Shown: positions 1 to 9,570 of the stretch, piece by piece
How the letters are laid out: each line of letters opens with the position of its first letter
How positions within the stretch are numbered: the stretch's first letter is position 1
NCBI RefSeq assembly: GCF_007829835.1
Contig: NZ_VIWP01000009.1
Span: forward strand, 62,001 to 126,000
From: Neorhizobium alkalisoli
Lineage (GTDB): Bacteria > Pseudomonadota > Alphaproteobacteria > Rhizobiales > Rhizobiaceae
DNA length: 64,000 nucleotides
Reading direction: 5' to 3'
Made by a program: the position numbers and the translations under genes
Notes under the pieces: generated by a model
Told to the model about the DNA's origin: nothing
Seen by the model: the letters and a program-made list of their open reading frames with translations, nothing else
The model's database searches: none

Positions 1-2
1 TC

Positions 3-2456
3 TTTGTCGCGCCTATAGAGCTCTCCGCGCCCGGCTCGGCCGCGCCCGTGACGCCGGCGATCCCTCTCGACACCAACCTACCACGATTTGCGAGCCGTCT
101 GGTCGGGCGCGAGCAATTCATCGAAGCGAGCTTGACCGCGCTTGCATCGACAAGGCTACTAACGATATCGGGCGCGGGCGGGATAGGGAAAACCGCAGTT
201 GCGCTAGAGATCGCCGCTCGTGTCCAGTCATCAAGGCGGGTTGTCTTTGTAGATCTTGCGGTCTTAAAAGACGGTCGCTTGCTGATGCCTACGTTGGCGT
301 CGCTGCTAGGTCTGATCCTCTATACAAATGACCATCGGCAAGCAGTCCTCAATTCCCTTCAGTCCAGCGATGTCCTCCTCCTTTTCGACAACTGCGAGCA
401 CTTAATAGAGTCGGTCGCGGTGGAAGCCGATCAAATTCTCAAGGCGACCGCACGTGTAACGATACTCGCGACGAGCCGAGAGCCGCTGAGATTGGCAGGC
501 GAGCGCGTGCGGCAGCTGCCTTCGCTGCCCATCCCCGATTTCGGGGTATCTGCCAACGAGCTTCTGTCTATCCCTTCAGTGGAGTTTTTCGTGGAGTCGG
601 TGAAGCTTGCCTCCGACCTCGAGAATTTCGAGGACGACGAGAGCCTGCAAGCTGCTGCTGCGATCGTCCGGAGCCTTGACGGCATACCTCTGGCGATTGA
701 ACTGGCGGCGTCGCGAGTAAGCAGCCTTGGATTGAAAAGCGTTCTCGGCTCGCTCGATAACCCGCTCTCAATCCTGCGTAGGGGTCGACGTACCGCGCCC
801 CCTCGACAGCAGACACTAAGGGCGACCCTCGACTGGAGCTACGAAGGCCTGGAGACTGACGAGAAGGAGCTTTTCGCCATCATCGCGGTTTTCCCGGGAA
901 CCTTTTCGGATCAAGGCGCGGAGGCCGTTGCGCGTGAATGGTTATCTGGGGAACGCTTCGACAACGCCTTCGACGGCTTGCTCCTCAAGTCACTTGTGGC
1001 CGTGTCTAGCGCCGACGGCAGGTACCGTCTTTTAGACACTACCAAGGGATATGCGGTCGAAAAGCTGGCTGATAGCAAGTTGGAAAGGGACTATCGCGTA
1101 TCACACGCGCGTTTTTGCCGCGAAGCACTCCTGAGAGCGGAGTACGACTGGCGTTCGCTGCCCACCAGCGACTGGACTCTGCGGTATGGCTCGCTGATCA
1201 ACGATCTTCGCGGAGCTCTGGACTGGGCGCGCTCGCCTGATGGGGACCTTGAGCTCGCGGTGGAACTTGTCGCTATCTCCAATGTGATTTGGGTTCAGCT
1301 AGGGGCCATGAGCGAGCAGTCGATAGCGATTGAGGACGGGCTGAGGCTTCTGGCGTCAACCAAGCACGTAGGTACAGATATCGAGCTGCAACTTCGTATC
1401 GCGAGAGGTAGCGCTCTATATCACACCCGCGGCTTCAAGAGCGATAACGAAGCCATCGCGGAGTTCGAACGTGCGATCGCCATCGCGGAGCGTCTCGGCA
1501 ATCCGGCCCGTATTATGAGGGCGTTTGGAGGCAAAGCATCCGTGACGAGCTCGAATGGTAGCTATCTCGACTCCATCGCCATCGCGAAGGACCTGAAGTC
1601 CAGATTTCCTGGAGCGTTGAGCTTTAGCAGGCTGCTCGAACATAACTACCTCTTTCACGGGGACTTCTCCGCCGCGCGCGAGCAGGCGGAGATTTCGGTG
1701 ATGGAAGCCAGCCGCGCGGTACGTACGACTCAAAACTACGGCACGGGTTACGATCAGGGTACGATAGCGAAATCGGTCTTGACGATGATCGACTTCCTGG
1801 AAGGGAAAATCGACCAGAGCTTCCTCGGCATACGCGACTTGCTCGCGGAGTCCGAGGTCCTCGGACACTCGATATCGACTTGCTTGATGCTGTCTCTGAG
1901 TGCCGTACCGATCGCCTATCTCGCCGGAGACATCACCGATGCCAGATCGAGACTTGACGCGGTGAGACGGATAGCCGCCAAGGATATGCTGGTCCGCTGG
2001 CAAGAATGGGTGGATGGGTACGACCTCATCGTTCCACAGGATACCCAGACCGACGTGGCTCAATCGGAGCTTCAGCGCGCTCTTTTCGAAGGTGTCGGCA
2101 TGAGGCTGGAGTACATGACGATACTCGCGGGATGCAGGGCCTCTCCCGCAGCACTGGATAGAGCGCTTGCCGGCGACGCCGGTTGGTGTAGACCGGAATT
2201 GCTGAGGCTCAAGGCGGTATCGTTGATAAAACGGGATCGCGCCGCGGCGTCGGAACTGCTTAACGAGGCGGTGAGGCTCTCCCGCGCAATGGGAGCGGCG
2301 TTCTGGGAGCTCAGATCTGCCGTCTGTCTTTTCAGGCTCGCCAAAGCGCGGGAAATGCGCGCGGCCCGAAGCGATCTCGAATCTGTGCTGAAAAAATTCG
2401 AGTGCAGCCGCCCGATACCGGACATGGATATGGCGCGCGGGCTCCTCGACGAATAG
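3..2456 (+). CDS. Winged-helix/NB-ARC ATPase transcriptional regulator, 5' end outside window
   Basis: The frame is open from base 3. The residues before the first in-window Met (base 48) read FVAPIELS, which resembles the closing strand of an OmpR/PhoB-type winged helix (commonly GYRFVAPV), so the DNA-binding domain probably lies upstream of the window. Counted from the Met at 48, Walker A is GAGGIGKT (42-49), a Walker B-like LLLFDNCEHL lies near 110, and GIPLAIELAASR near 215 matches the GLPLAI motif of NB-ARC/STAND ATPases. The rest, about 550 residues, is helical and TPR-like. Such proteins couple ATP-dependent switching to transcription control; the signal and targets cannot be read here. 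The stop at 2454-2456 abuts an IS66 remnant, so the extreme C-terminus could be altered by that insertion. A second gene of this type starts at 63905. Confidence 0.82.
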   Translation, partial: FVAPIELSAPGSAAPVTPAIPLDTNLPRFASRLVGREQFIEASLTALASTRLLTISGAGGIGKTAVALEIAARVQSSRRVVFVDLAVLKDGRLLMPTLASLLGLILYTNDHRQAVLNSLQSSDVLLLFDNCEHLIESVAVEADQILKATARVTILATSREPLRLAGERVRQLPSLPIPDFGVSANELLSIPSVEFFVESVKLASDLENFEDDESLQAAAAIVRSLDGIPLAIELAASRVSSLGLKSVLGSLDNPLSILRRGRRTAPPRQQTLRATLDWSYEGLETDEKELFAIIAVFPGTFSDQGAEAVAREWLSGERFDNAFDGLLLKSLVAVSSADGRYRLLDTTKGYAVEKLADSKLERDYRVSHARFCREALLRAEYDWRSLPTSDWTLRYGSLINDLRGALDWARSPDGDLELAVELVAISNVIWVQLGAMSEQSIAIEDGLRLLASTKHVGTDIELQLRIARGSALYHTRGFKSDNEAIAEFERAIAIAERLGNPARIMRAFGGKASVTSSNGSYLDSIAIAKDLKSRFPGALSFSRLLEHNYLFHGDFSAAREQAEISVMEASRAVRTTQNYGTGYDQGTIAKSVLTMIDFLEGKIDQSFLGIRDLLAESEVLGHSISTCLMLSLSAVPIAYLAGDITDARSRLDAVRRIAAKDMLVRWQEWVDGYDLIVPQDTQTDVAQSELQRALFEGVGMRLEYMTILAGCRASPAALDRALAGDAGWCRPELLRLKAVSLIKRDRAAASELLNEAVRLSRAMGAAFWELRSAVCLFRLAKAREMRAARSDLESVLKKFECSRPIPDMDMARGLLDE

Positions 2457-3066
2457 AATCACCGAAGTCACGTACCGCTACGGTCCTTTCAACGATGCAG
2501 ACATTCGGCTTGCCTATTGCTGGGCACACGCACGTCGCAAGCTGGTCGAGATCACACGTAACGGACCGTCATCCATTGCCGAGGAAGGCGTCAAACGGAT
2601 CGGTGAACTGTATCGGATCGAGGCCGAACTGCGTGGCCTCGATCCAAAGGCTCGCCTTGCCGGGCGGCAGGAACGGTCGACGCCGCTGGTCGCCGACATG
2701 CACGCCTGGCTTGTCCATCACTGCGCCCGTGTCGCTGGCAAGTCGCCTCTGGGCGAAGCACTCTCCTATGTCGCCAAATATTGGGACGGACTCCGCGCCT
2801 TCCTGACTGACGGTCGAATAGAGATCGACAACAACACCGTTGAAAGAACCATCCGGCCGATTGCTCTCAATCGCAAGAATGCTCTTTTCGCTGGACACGA
2901 CACCGGTGCCGAGAACTGGGCGACCATCGCGTCGCTCATAGAGACCTGCAAGCTCAACGCCGTCGATCCACTTGCCTATCTGACCGCCACGCTCACCGCC
3001 ATTGTTAACTGTCATAAGCAAAGCCGGATTGACGGTCTCTTGCCATGGAGCCATCCGACTACGTAA
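2455..3066 (+). pseudogene. IS66-family transposase (TnpC) C-terminal remnant
   Basis: In the frame of base 2455 the sequence reads through CWAHARRKL (the IS66 signature after the second catalytic Asp), EIDNNTVERTIRPIAL (containing the last catalytic Glu), NRKNALFAGHD and the C-terminal SRIDGLLPW, ending at a TAA at 3064. Full IS66 TnpC is about 500-550 aa. Only the last ~200 codons are present, with no start codon in the proper place and neither TnpA nor TnpB nearby. It is therefore a dead 3' fragment. No clear IS66 terminal inverted repeat was seen downstream of 3066. It marks a past insertion and deletion next to the ATPase regulator. Confidence 0.85.
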
Positions 3067-3142
3067 AAACGTGCCGCCCAAATTCGGTCATGAGCAATGA
3101 AGGCACCGACCGAGAGCAACCTTCACCGATGCCATCCACCTA

Positions 3143-4084
3143 TCAGAAGCGTTCTCCCACAAGCTCCTCACTTTTTGTCCAAAGTAATTTGGCGCGTTCA
3201 GGATTAAGGGCATAGGACATCACCCCAATACGAATTCCAGGAGCGTCGTCAACTGGCGCGATCTGGCAATCCTGGCAATAATGGCCACCGACCGATTCGC
3301 CATCGGCAACCACTGCGGCCCAGACGGACGTTGCAGCGACCTGAGGGATCGTCTTGAACTCGAATGTCTGGCCAGCCGAAGCGAGTTCCGTTGCGATCCT
3401 CTTTCCAAGCACCGCAAGGTCATCCTGCGACAGATGCTGCGCTAGATTTGTATGGGACACGCCCGGCATCAGGGAGGTCGCGCGAATACTGCGACCACGA
3501 TGACGGCGGTCGAACTCTACGGCGAAGAGGATAACGGCCGTCTTCGAACCGCCATAGCTAACCCATGGATCGTAGGTTCGGTTTTCGAAGTTCGGGTCGC
3601 CAAGATCGACATCCGCCCAGCGGTGGCCATTCGAGGAGACCGTCACGAGGCGGCCGCCGTCGCGGATCAGAGATGCGATCCGGTTGACGAACACGAAATG
3701 GCCCAGATGGTTCGTCCCGAACTGGGTTTCAAAACCGTCTTTCGTGTGACCGAAAGGCGTGGCCATGACACCCGCATTCGCGATTACGCCATCGAATAAG
3801 ATGCCGTCGGCCACAAGCTTGTCAGCGGCCGCGCGGACACTCGTCAGGTCCGCCAGATCGACCGCAAGCAGATCGACGTTGAAGCCTGCCTTGTCTGTTG
3901 CCGCTCGGGCCTTGTCCAGATTGCGGGCCGTCCCGACCACCTGAGCACCATGCGCGTACAAGGCACGGGCCGTCTCCACGCCTATACCTGACGACACACC
4001 TGTTACGAGGTAGCGTTTCCCCGTCAGGTCGATACCGTCAAGAACCTCGTCGGTGGTTGATTTCGCACCAAACGTTTTTGTCAT
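3143..4084 (-). CDS. Short-chain dehydrogenase/reductase (retinol-dehydrogenase-like)
   Basis: 313 aa. The Rossmann nucleotide site TGVSSGIG is near residue 28, NAG of the SDR core (VIANAGVM) near 100, and the catalytic YGGSK near 175 supplies Tyr and Lys. The length and the extra N-terminal ~20 residues fit the retinol dehydrogenase/WW-oxidoreductase-like branch of SDRs, which usually use NADP(H) on carbonyl or hydroxyl substrates; the substrate here is unknown. The gene is divergent from an AraC-type regulator at 4244 with a 159-bp shared control region, which suggests that regulator controls it. It sits 76 bp from the IS66 remnant, so the downstream side is rearranged. Confidence 0.87.
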   Translation of the reverse strand: MTKTFGAKSTTDEVLDGIDLTGKRYLVTGVSSGIGVETARALYAHGAQVVGTARNLDKARAATDKAGFNVDLLAVDLADLTSVRAAADKLVADGILFDGVIANAGVMATPFGHTKDGFETQFGTNHLGHFVFVNRIASLIRDGGRLVTVSSNGHRWADVDLGDPNFENRTYDPWVSYGGSKTAVILFAVEFDRRHRGRSIRATSLMPGVSHTNLAQHLSQDDLAVLGKRIATELASAGQTFEFKTIPQVAATSVWAAVVADGESVGGHYCQDCQIAPVDDAPGIRIGVMSYALNPERAKLLWTKSEELVGERF

Positions 4085-4243
4085 CTAATCGTCCAATTCA
4101 TGAAAGCAAACGGGGCGATTGCTCCGTCTCAACTTGCCTAATATGTTGGTTTTCGATGCTGATCGCGTGCCAAATTCGATCCTATACTTGCCCAATCGGA
4201 TCAGATCATTGCAAGTCGCTGAGAGGCATGTCACAGCTACGGC

Positions 4244-5143
4244 ATGGAAGACTTGCTGGAAAAGATGCGCGACCGAGTTCTGCGGCACACCGATGGGATC
4301 AGGATGAGGACGGCGATTCCACGCGTTGGCATCGGGGTGGTCTCGGACGGCTCAGCACCGACGGCAGGGACCTGTGGGCAGGGCGTGTGTCTTGTCCTGC
4401 AGGGCGCAAAGCAGATGCTGATCGGGGAGAAAATGCTTCGCTACGAGGCCGGAAGCTGTTTTGCGTCGCTCGTTGAACTACCGACGACACGCTACGTCTT
4501 CGAAGGAAATCGCATCAGCCCCTACATCGCAACAAGTCTGACGATTGACAAGGATGCCTTCAACGCCCTCGTTGCCGACACGCCCGCCGGTTCAACGAAC
4601 AGGGGCGCTTCAGCCTTTAGTGTCGCGACGGCATCCCGTCAGCTTCTCGAAGCCTGGGACAACTACCTCGCCTTGCTCGACACACCTGAGGACATACCCG
4701 TACTGGCAGCATCGCGCGAACGGGAGCTAATGTATCGGCTTCTGCAAAGTCCGCACGGGCCGATGCTCCGCCAGATAGGGCGTGAAGAGGGAAAACTTGC
4801 TAAAATAAGGCAGGCAATCGAGTGGATACGCCAGCACTTCGACCAACCGCTAGAGATTAAAGAGGTCGCCGAGCGGTCAGGAATGAGCATTCCTTCCTTC
4901 AATCGGCATTTTCGGGAAGCAACATCCACAAGCCCACTCCAGTACCAGAAGACGCTTCGTCTTCACGCCGCTCGCCGCTTGCTGGCGGCCGATACAGACG
5001 CGGCTCACGCGGCGTTTCAGGTGGGATATGAAAGTGCATCTCAGTTCAGCCGGGAGTATTCCCGTTTGTTCGGACGACCACCCAGACAGGACGCGTCTCT
5101 GCTGCGCAAAAATATCGGGTCGGCTGCCGATGTCATGATCTAA
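4244..5143 (+). CDS. AraC-family transcriptional regulator (AraC_N type)
   Basis: 299 aa. The N-terminal ~150 residues (VCLVLQGAKQMLIGE, then YEAGSCFASLVELP) match the AraC-type regulator N-terminal domain of the PF06719 kind. The C-terminal ~100 residues hold two helix-turn-helix units: IKEVAERSGMSIPSFNRHF and AHAAFQVGYESASQFSREY, ending in the usual FGRPP. Divergent from the SDR gene at 3143-4084, which is its most likely target; relatives of this arrangement regulate an adjacent aldehyde/ketone reductase. The start at 4244 is preceded by a GAGAGG about 14 bases upstream, a weak ribosome site, so the start is probable but not certain. The ligand is unknown. Confidence 0.88.
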   Translation: MEDLLEKMRDRVLRHTDGIRMRTAIPRVGIGVVSDGSAPTAGTCGQGVCLVLQGAKQMLIGEKMLRYEAGSCFASLVELPTTRYVFEGNRISPYIATSLTIDKDAFNALVADTPAGSTNRGASAFSVATASRQLLEAWDNYLALLDTPEDIPVLAASRERELMYRLLQSPHGPMLRQIGREEGKLAKIRQAIEWIRQHFDQPLEIKEVAERSGMSIPSFNRHFREATSTSPLQYQKTLRLHAARRLLAADTDAAHAAFQVGYESASQFSREYSRLFGRPPRQDASLLRKNIGSAADVMI

Positions 5144-5222
5144 AAATTCGTCACTGATATCTCTTGACCAGCGGCAAATGATCGAGGTCAAGGTGTGAGG
5201 GGGACGGCGCTTACCTTTCAAC

Positions 5223-5252
5223 GCCCTTCGAGCATGCCTATGCTTGAAGGGC
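5223..5252. terminator. Hairpin between convergent genes (possible terminator)
   Basis: A 13-bp stem with one G-T wobble and a 4-base GCCT loop lies between the AraC gene (ends 5143, plus) and the GST gene (ends 5238, minus) and overlaps the GST stop codon. There is no T-run on either side, so use as an intrinsic terminator is only likely by position. Confidence 0.4.
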
Positions 5253-5915
5253 TACGCTCGGAGCCGAGCCGCGTTGTGTCGTAGCCAACGGCTCGTCGCA
5301 CAAGATCGATATCAAACCGGGACCCTCGGCTGCCAAAGCCGCTAGCACACTAGGTCGTTTGCCCACCCGCCGAAGAAAATCCTTGATGTTGGGAAAGTCT
5401 GACAGGTCGAGCTTGAAGAACAGGGCCCAGCTCAAGATCGGAAAGAGATAGGCATCGGCTGCGGTGAAATGGGAACCTGTAAGATACGGTTTCCTCGACA
5501 AAGCGTCGTCGACAACGCGATATTTCGACGAAATTCTATTCCGCACGAATGACTTCGCGTCCTCGTCCAGAGGCCAGAAAAGCGGGGACGTTCCCTTATG
5601 CAATTCTGCCGCGATGAAGCTCTGCCACTCCATCACCTCAAACCGTTCCCTTGTCCCCGGAGCCGGCATAAGATCGATGCGACCTGCCGTGTCGCACACG
5701 TACTGCGCTATGACGAGGTTTTCGGTCAGAACCGTGCCGTCCTCAAGCTCCAGCGCCGGGACCATTCCTCTCGCATTTATCTCGCGATAGTCGCCACCAA
5801 AGGCTGTGGTTTTTTCCGTGACGTTCACGATTTCCAGATCGAAGGGGAGTTCTGTTTCCCTGAGCAGAAGATGAACTGAAAAGGAGCTGGCTCCCGGATG
5901 CGCAAACAGCTTCAA
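5238..5915 (-). CDS. Glutathione S-transferase
   Basis: 225 aa cytosolic GST: thioredoxin-fold N-terminal domain (MKLFAHPGASSFSVHLLLRE) with the glutathione-binding cis-Pro region GMVPALELEDG and TENLVIAQYV, followed by an all-helical C-terminal domain. The start resembles beta-class bacterial GstA, but the position of the beta-class Cys10 is Ser here (GASS), so a Ser-type mechanism is likely. It is the last gene of a minus-strand series MFS-SDR-aldehyde dehydrogenase-GST (gap to the aldehyde dehydrogenase 77 bp). The setting suggests conjugation of a reactive carbonyl or other electrophile. Substrate unknown. Confidence 0.9.
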   Translation of the reverse strand: MKLFAHPGASSFSVHLLLRETELPFDLEIVNVTEKTTAFGGDYREINARGMVPALELEDGTVLTENLVIAQYVCDTAGRIDLMPAPGTRERFEVMEWQSFIAAELHKGTSPLFWPLDEDAKSFVRNRISSKYRVVDDALSRKPYLTGSHFTAADAYLFPILSWALFFKLDLSDFPNIKDFLRRVGKRPSVLAALAAEGPGLISILCDEPLATTQRGSAPSVALQA

Positions 5916-5992
5916 GGCATTGTACCTCAGACGCGGGGAATAACGTGTTCGTTGGCGGCGTCGCTGCCAACGAACACTTTCGTAGAGAGCGG

Positions 5993-7399
5993 TCAGGCCG
6001 CCTTACGCGCATTGACAACTCTGCGCTGCGTGAAGTCTTCCATGCCCTCGATACCGTTCTGCAGGCCCATACCGGACTGCTTCGCGCCGCCAAATGCGAC
6101 GTCATACGGGAGCGCCATATGCTGATTCACCCAAACGGTACCGCTCTCGACTTGGGAGGCGACTGAGATGCCCCTTGCGACATCGGCGGTCCAGATTACG
6201 CCGCCCAGACCAAACTCCACACTGTTCGCCTCGGCGATCGCTCCGTCCACGTCATCGTAGGCCTGGATCGGAAGAACCGGACCAAACTGCTCTTCCTTGA
6301 CGAGGCGTGCGTCGTTCGCAAGGTCACGCACGATCGTCGGCCTGATGAAATAGCCGTCACCGTCGATCTGGTCTCCTCCGACAACGATACGACCATTGCG
6401 GCGCGAATCCTCGATGAAACCCTGCAGCTTGTCGTACTGCATCTTATTCTGAATTGGACCAATCGTGGTGCCCTGCTCCAGGCCGTCTCCGACCTTGGCG
6501 TCCTTCGCGAGCGCGACCAGGGCTTCGGTAAGCGGTTCGATCAGCTTTCTGGGCGCGTAGACCCGTTTGGTGGCGTAGCAGATCTGCCCGGCATTGAGCG
6601 TGGCAGCCCGGAAAATCGCCGGGGCGACCTTATCGATATCCACGTCGTCGAGAACGATGGCGGCGTCGTTGCCACCCAGTTCCAGCGTAAAGCGTTTGAG
6701 GGTGCTCACCGTGCTTTCCAAGACCTTCTTGCCTGTCGGCGTGGAGCCCGTAAAACTCACATGAGCAATGTCTTCATGACTTGTGAGGAGCGGTCCAAGG
6801 TCATTCGTATCCGCTAAAGTCTGGAATACCCCGCTCGGGAAAATCGCCGCAGCCAGTTCCCCCAGCAGCAGGGTCGTAAGCGGAGTCGTTGGAGCGGGCT
6901 TGGCGATAACCGGATTGCCCGTCATCAGCGCCGCGCCGACCTTGTAGATCAGGAGCGACATCGGGAAGTTCCAGGGCGTTATCGCGGCAACGACACCCTG
7001 CGGATAGCGTTGCTCGACGATGTATTCCTGTTCATTGTCGCGGATGACACGCGGCTTGATCTCTTGAGAGGCAAAGAACCGGAGGGCTGCGACCGATCCG
7101 CGAATTTCGGCTTCCGCCTGCGGAAGCGGCTTCCCCTGCTCGAGGGTGAGAAGGCGGGAGAACTCGGACGCCCGAGCTTCAAGGGCGGCGGCGAAGGCTT
7201 CAACGTAGCCGGAACGATACTCGTAACCCAGCGCCGCCCACGAGGGAAATGCCTTCTTCGCTGCCGCGATCGCTCTAAGCGCGATCGCCGCGTCCGCGCG
7301 CGGGGCCGTCTCGAATTCCCTGGCAGTCGCGGGGTTGATGACCGCGACGTTCTTTGCCCCGTCAATCAGTTCACCATCGACCAGAAGTCTGTAGCTCAT
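5993..7399 (-). CDS. NAD(P)-dependent aldehyde dehydrogenase (succinate-semialdehyde/lactaldehyde class)
   Basis: 468 aa. Landmarks in order: TPWNFPMS (cofactor-site start), FTGSTPTGKKV (Rossmann Gly), LELGGNDAAIV (general-base Glu), LNAGQICYATKR (catalytic Cys), EEQFGPVLPI and the C-terminal GGAKQSGMG. Cys in GQxC with this spacing is that of the class I/II aldehyde dehydrogenase superfamily; the overall look is that of GabD/AldA-type enzymes oxidising small aldehydes to acids in the cytosol. Third gene in the MFS-SDR-ALDH-GST run, so it likely acts with the SDR on the same alcohol/aldehyde compound. Exact substrate not predictable. Confidence 0.9.
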   Translation of the reverse strand: MSYRLLVDGELIDGAKNVAVINPATAREFETAPRADAAIALRAIAAAKKAFPSWAALGYEYRSGYVEAFAAALEARASEFSRLLTLEQGKPLPQAEAEIRGSVAALRFFASQEIKPRVIRDNEQEYIVEQRYPQGVVAAITPWNFPMSLLIYKVGAALMTGNPVIAKPAPTTPLTTLLLGELAAAIFPSGVFQTLADTNDLGPLLTSHEDIAHVSFTGSTPTGKKVLESTVSTLKRFTLELGGNDAAIVLDDVDIDKVAPAIFRAATLNAGQICYATKRVYAPRKLIEPLTEALVALAKDAKVGDGLEQGTTIGPIQNKMQYDKLQGFIEDSRRNGRIVVGGDQIDGDGYFIRPTIVRDLANDARLVKEEQFGPVLPIQAYDDVDGAIAEANSVEFGLGGVIWTADVARGISVASQVESGTVWVNQHMALPYDVAFGGAKQSGMGLQNGIEGMEDFTQRRVVNARKAA

Positions 7400-7505
7400 T
7401 GGTATGTCCTCTTGGAAGCGCCGCGTTACGGGCGTCGTATCTTGAGTCCTCTCGGGCCAGTGTGTCCGGCGGCCGCAAGGCGGCCGCCGCGCGTTCCGCT
7501 CCGGA

Positions 7506-8270
7506 TCAGACCGGAATCGGCTCCTTGACCATGATTTCGTTGAACTGGAAGACGAATTCGTGCTCGTTCGAACCCGGATTGTCGCGCAGCATCTGGATGG
7601 CGTCGACGTAGATGTCCTCGTTGTCGGTCGCGAGCTTCTCCATCGTCTCCTTCACGAAGGCATCGAGCGGCATCGCGCGCGGATCGCCGCTCTTCTTGAC
7701 GAGGTCCGTGTCGACCCACGGCGGAGCGATTTCATGGACCTTCACAGACGTGTCGCGAAGCGTGAAACGCTGCGACATCGTAAAGGAATGGAGCGCCGCC
7801 TTGGTCGCGGAATAGACAGCGTTGTAGGCCAGCGGCACATAGGCCAGCACGGAGGTGTTGTTGATGATGACCGCCGAAGGCTGCTTCTTGAGGTGCTCGA
7901 TCAGGGCGGACGTCATCCGGATCGGGCCGAGGAAGTTCGTGGTGACGATGTTCTGCATCGTCTTTTCGTCGATCGGCTTGGCCGCGTCGTCGAAGGGCAT
8001 GATACCCGCATTGTTGAACAACACGTTCAACGCCGGATAGTCGGCGACGATCTTTGCCGCGACCTCTTCGATGTTCGATGGATCGGTGATGTCCATCTCG
8101 TAGGCGGCCATGCCGGGGTTCGCCTTGACGGTCTCGTCAAGGTTCGCCTTGCGGCGTCCCGAGATGATCACCTGGTTGCCGAGCTTGTGGAAGGCCTCGG
8201 CCAGGCCGCGTCCGATACCGGAGCCGCCGCCTGTAATGAAGATCGTGTTGCCGGTCAGTTTCATGGTCAT
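7506..8270 (-). CDS. Short-chain dehydrogenase (DltE-like SDR)
   Basis: 254 aa classical SDR. The nucleotide-binding TGGGSGIGRG is near residue 14, NNAGIMPF near 88, the catalytic Ser in NNTSVLAY, and YSATKAAL with the catalytic Tyr and Lys near 155. The sequence (MTMKLTGNTIFITGGGSG) is like the DltE/YciK-type SDRs common in proteobacteria. It lies 53 bp downstream of the MFS gene and upstream of the aldehyde dehydrogenase, consistent with one TetR-controlled transcript. An ATTCTCC complement just upstream gives a GGAGAAT ribosome site 5-6 bases before the ATG. Confidence 0.88.
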   Translation of the reverse strand: MTMKLTGNTIFITGGGSGIGRGLAEAFHKLGNQVIISGRRKANLDETVKANPGMAAYEMDITDPSNIEEVAAKIVADYPALNVLFNNAGIMPFDDAAKPIDEKTMQNIVTTNFLGPIRMTSALIEHLKKQPSAVIINNTSVLAYVPLAYNAVYSATKAALHSFTMSQRFTLRDTSVKVHEIAPPWVDTDLVKKSGDPRAMPLDAFVKETMEKLATDNEDIYVDAIQMLRDNPGSNEHEFVFQFNEIMVKEPIPV

Positions 8271-8323
8271 TCTCCTTGGGGTTGATTGGTTTGGAGGAAG
8301 GGTTTTGTCGAAGCTTCCGAGGT

Positions 8324-9538
8324 TCAGCGAGCAAGCGACGTGTCGCGCGATGCCGATTTGGCTGCGAAGCCGTAGAGCAGGATGACGCCGATAACCTCAG
8401 CAAGAGCGGCAGCCAGTCCGAGGTCGGCGACCTGTCCGTGAGCGACGACGAAAGAACCGATGGCGCTTCCGATGGCGAAGCCGCCGTACATGAACGATGC
8501 GTTCAGCGAGAGTACGACCGGAGCCGAGGCCTGCCCGCCAACATGGATCAGGTTCGATATCTGGGCCGGGAAGAAGCCCCAGACAGTCACGCCCCACACG
8601 GCGACAGAAATCACGATCGGGACGATGGCCTGCGAGGGAGTGAGGAAGAACGCAGTGAAAGACAGAGTGAGGAACGCTACGGCCAGTACCACCAGGCTTG
8701 CACCCATCACGGCCCGCGCGCCGAACTTGTCACTAAGAGTGCCGCCGCTGAATACGCCTACCGCCGAGCCGACACCCCACAGGCATACGATGAAGCTAAT
8801 GCCGTTCGGTCCAAAATCCGCGACTGAGGTCAGGTATGGTGCGATGTACGTCCATACGGTGTAGGCTCCGATCGCCCAGAACAGCGTGACAGCGAGACCG
8901 AGCAGTACGGGCGGCCGCTTTGCAACCGCGACCCTTGCGGCAAGACTGGGCACCGGCATCCCCGTCCCGACCGATCGGTCGAGTCCAAAGATCAGCGCGA
9001 CGACAGCTATAGCCGCGAGGATGCCAACCCCAAGAAATGTGACGCGCCAACCGAGCGCATTGCCTACAAGCGAACCGATCGGCAACCCAAGCGCAATGGC
9101 GATGGTCATGCCGCCATTGACGATGGCAAGTGCCCTGCCCCGCTTCTCGGGGGCAATCAACACTCCGATGAGCGCATTGGCATTGGGGGTGTAAAGCCCG
9201 GCCGCGATAGCCAGAAGTACCCGGGCGGCAAATATGCCCCAGTACCCGCTCGATTGCCATGCGACCAGGTTTGCAAGCGCGAAGAACACCATTGTCGAAA
9301 TCAGCAGACGTCGACGGTCCACGCTGCCGAACAGGGTCGTAAGGATTGGAGAACTGAACGCAAGGGTAAGCGTGAACACCGTGACGAGCGTCCCCAGTGT
9401 CGCGATGGATAATTTCAGGTCGGCAGCCATGTTCGGCAGCAGCGGCACGATCATGAACCCTTCGGTTCCGATGGCGAAAGTGCCGAGTGCCATTATCCAG
9501 GCCGGCGTAAGATTTCTGTTTTGGGTATCGGCTGCCAT
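8324..9538 (-). CDS. MFS transporter, 12-TM drug:H+ antiporter type (DHA1)
   Basis: 404 aa with about 12 hydrophobic segments. Motif A-like FGSVDRRRLL occurs in the loop between segments 2 and 3, and the fifth segment carries an antiporter-like LGLPIGSLVGNALGWR. This is typical of AraJ/PbuE-like efflux permeases of the inner membrane. It is the first gene of the minus-strand MFS-SDR-ALDH-GST series and is divergent from a TetR regulator (9711). Two near-identical operator-like sites lie 33-80 bp upstream of its start, so it is probably repressed by that TetR until an inducing compound binds. Export of the compound that the enzymes modify is the simplest reading. Confidence 0.88.
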   Translation of the reverse strand: MAADTQNRNLTPAWIMALGTFAIGTEGFMIVPLLPNMAADLKLSIATLGTLVTVFTLTLAFSSPILTTLFGSVDRRRLLISTMVFFALANLVAWQSSGYWGIFAARVLLAIAAGLYTPNANALIGVLIAPEKRGRALAIVNGGMTIAIALGLPIGSLVGNALGWRVTFLGVGILAAIAVVALIFGLDRSVGTGMPVPSLAARVAVAKRPPVLLGLAVTLFWAIGAYTVWTYIAPYLTSVADFGPNGISFIVCLWGVGSAVGVFSGGTLSDKFGARAVMGASLVVLAVAFLTLSFTAFFLTPSQAIVPIVISVAVWGVTVWGFFPAQISNLIHVGGQASAPVVLSLNASFMYGGFAIGSAIGSFVVAHGQVADLGLAAALAEVIGVILLYGFAAKSASRDTSLAR

Positions 9539-9570
9539 GGCAACGCGTCTCCGGTTTGTGTCACCATTTA

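Noticed and set aside
1416..2471. 351-codon minus-strand open frame
   Set aside because: It lies fully opposite the ATPase regulator, has no ribosome site and no family pattern; a high-GC shadow.
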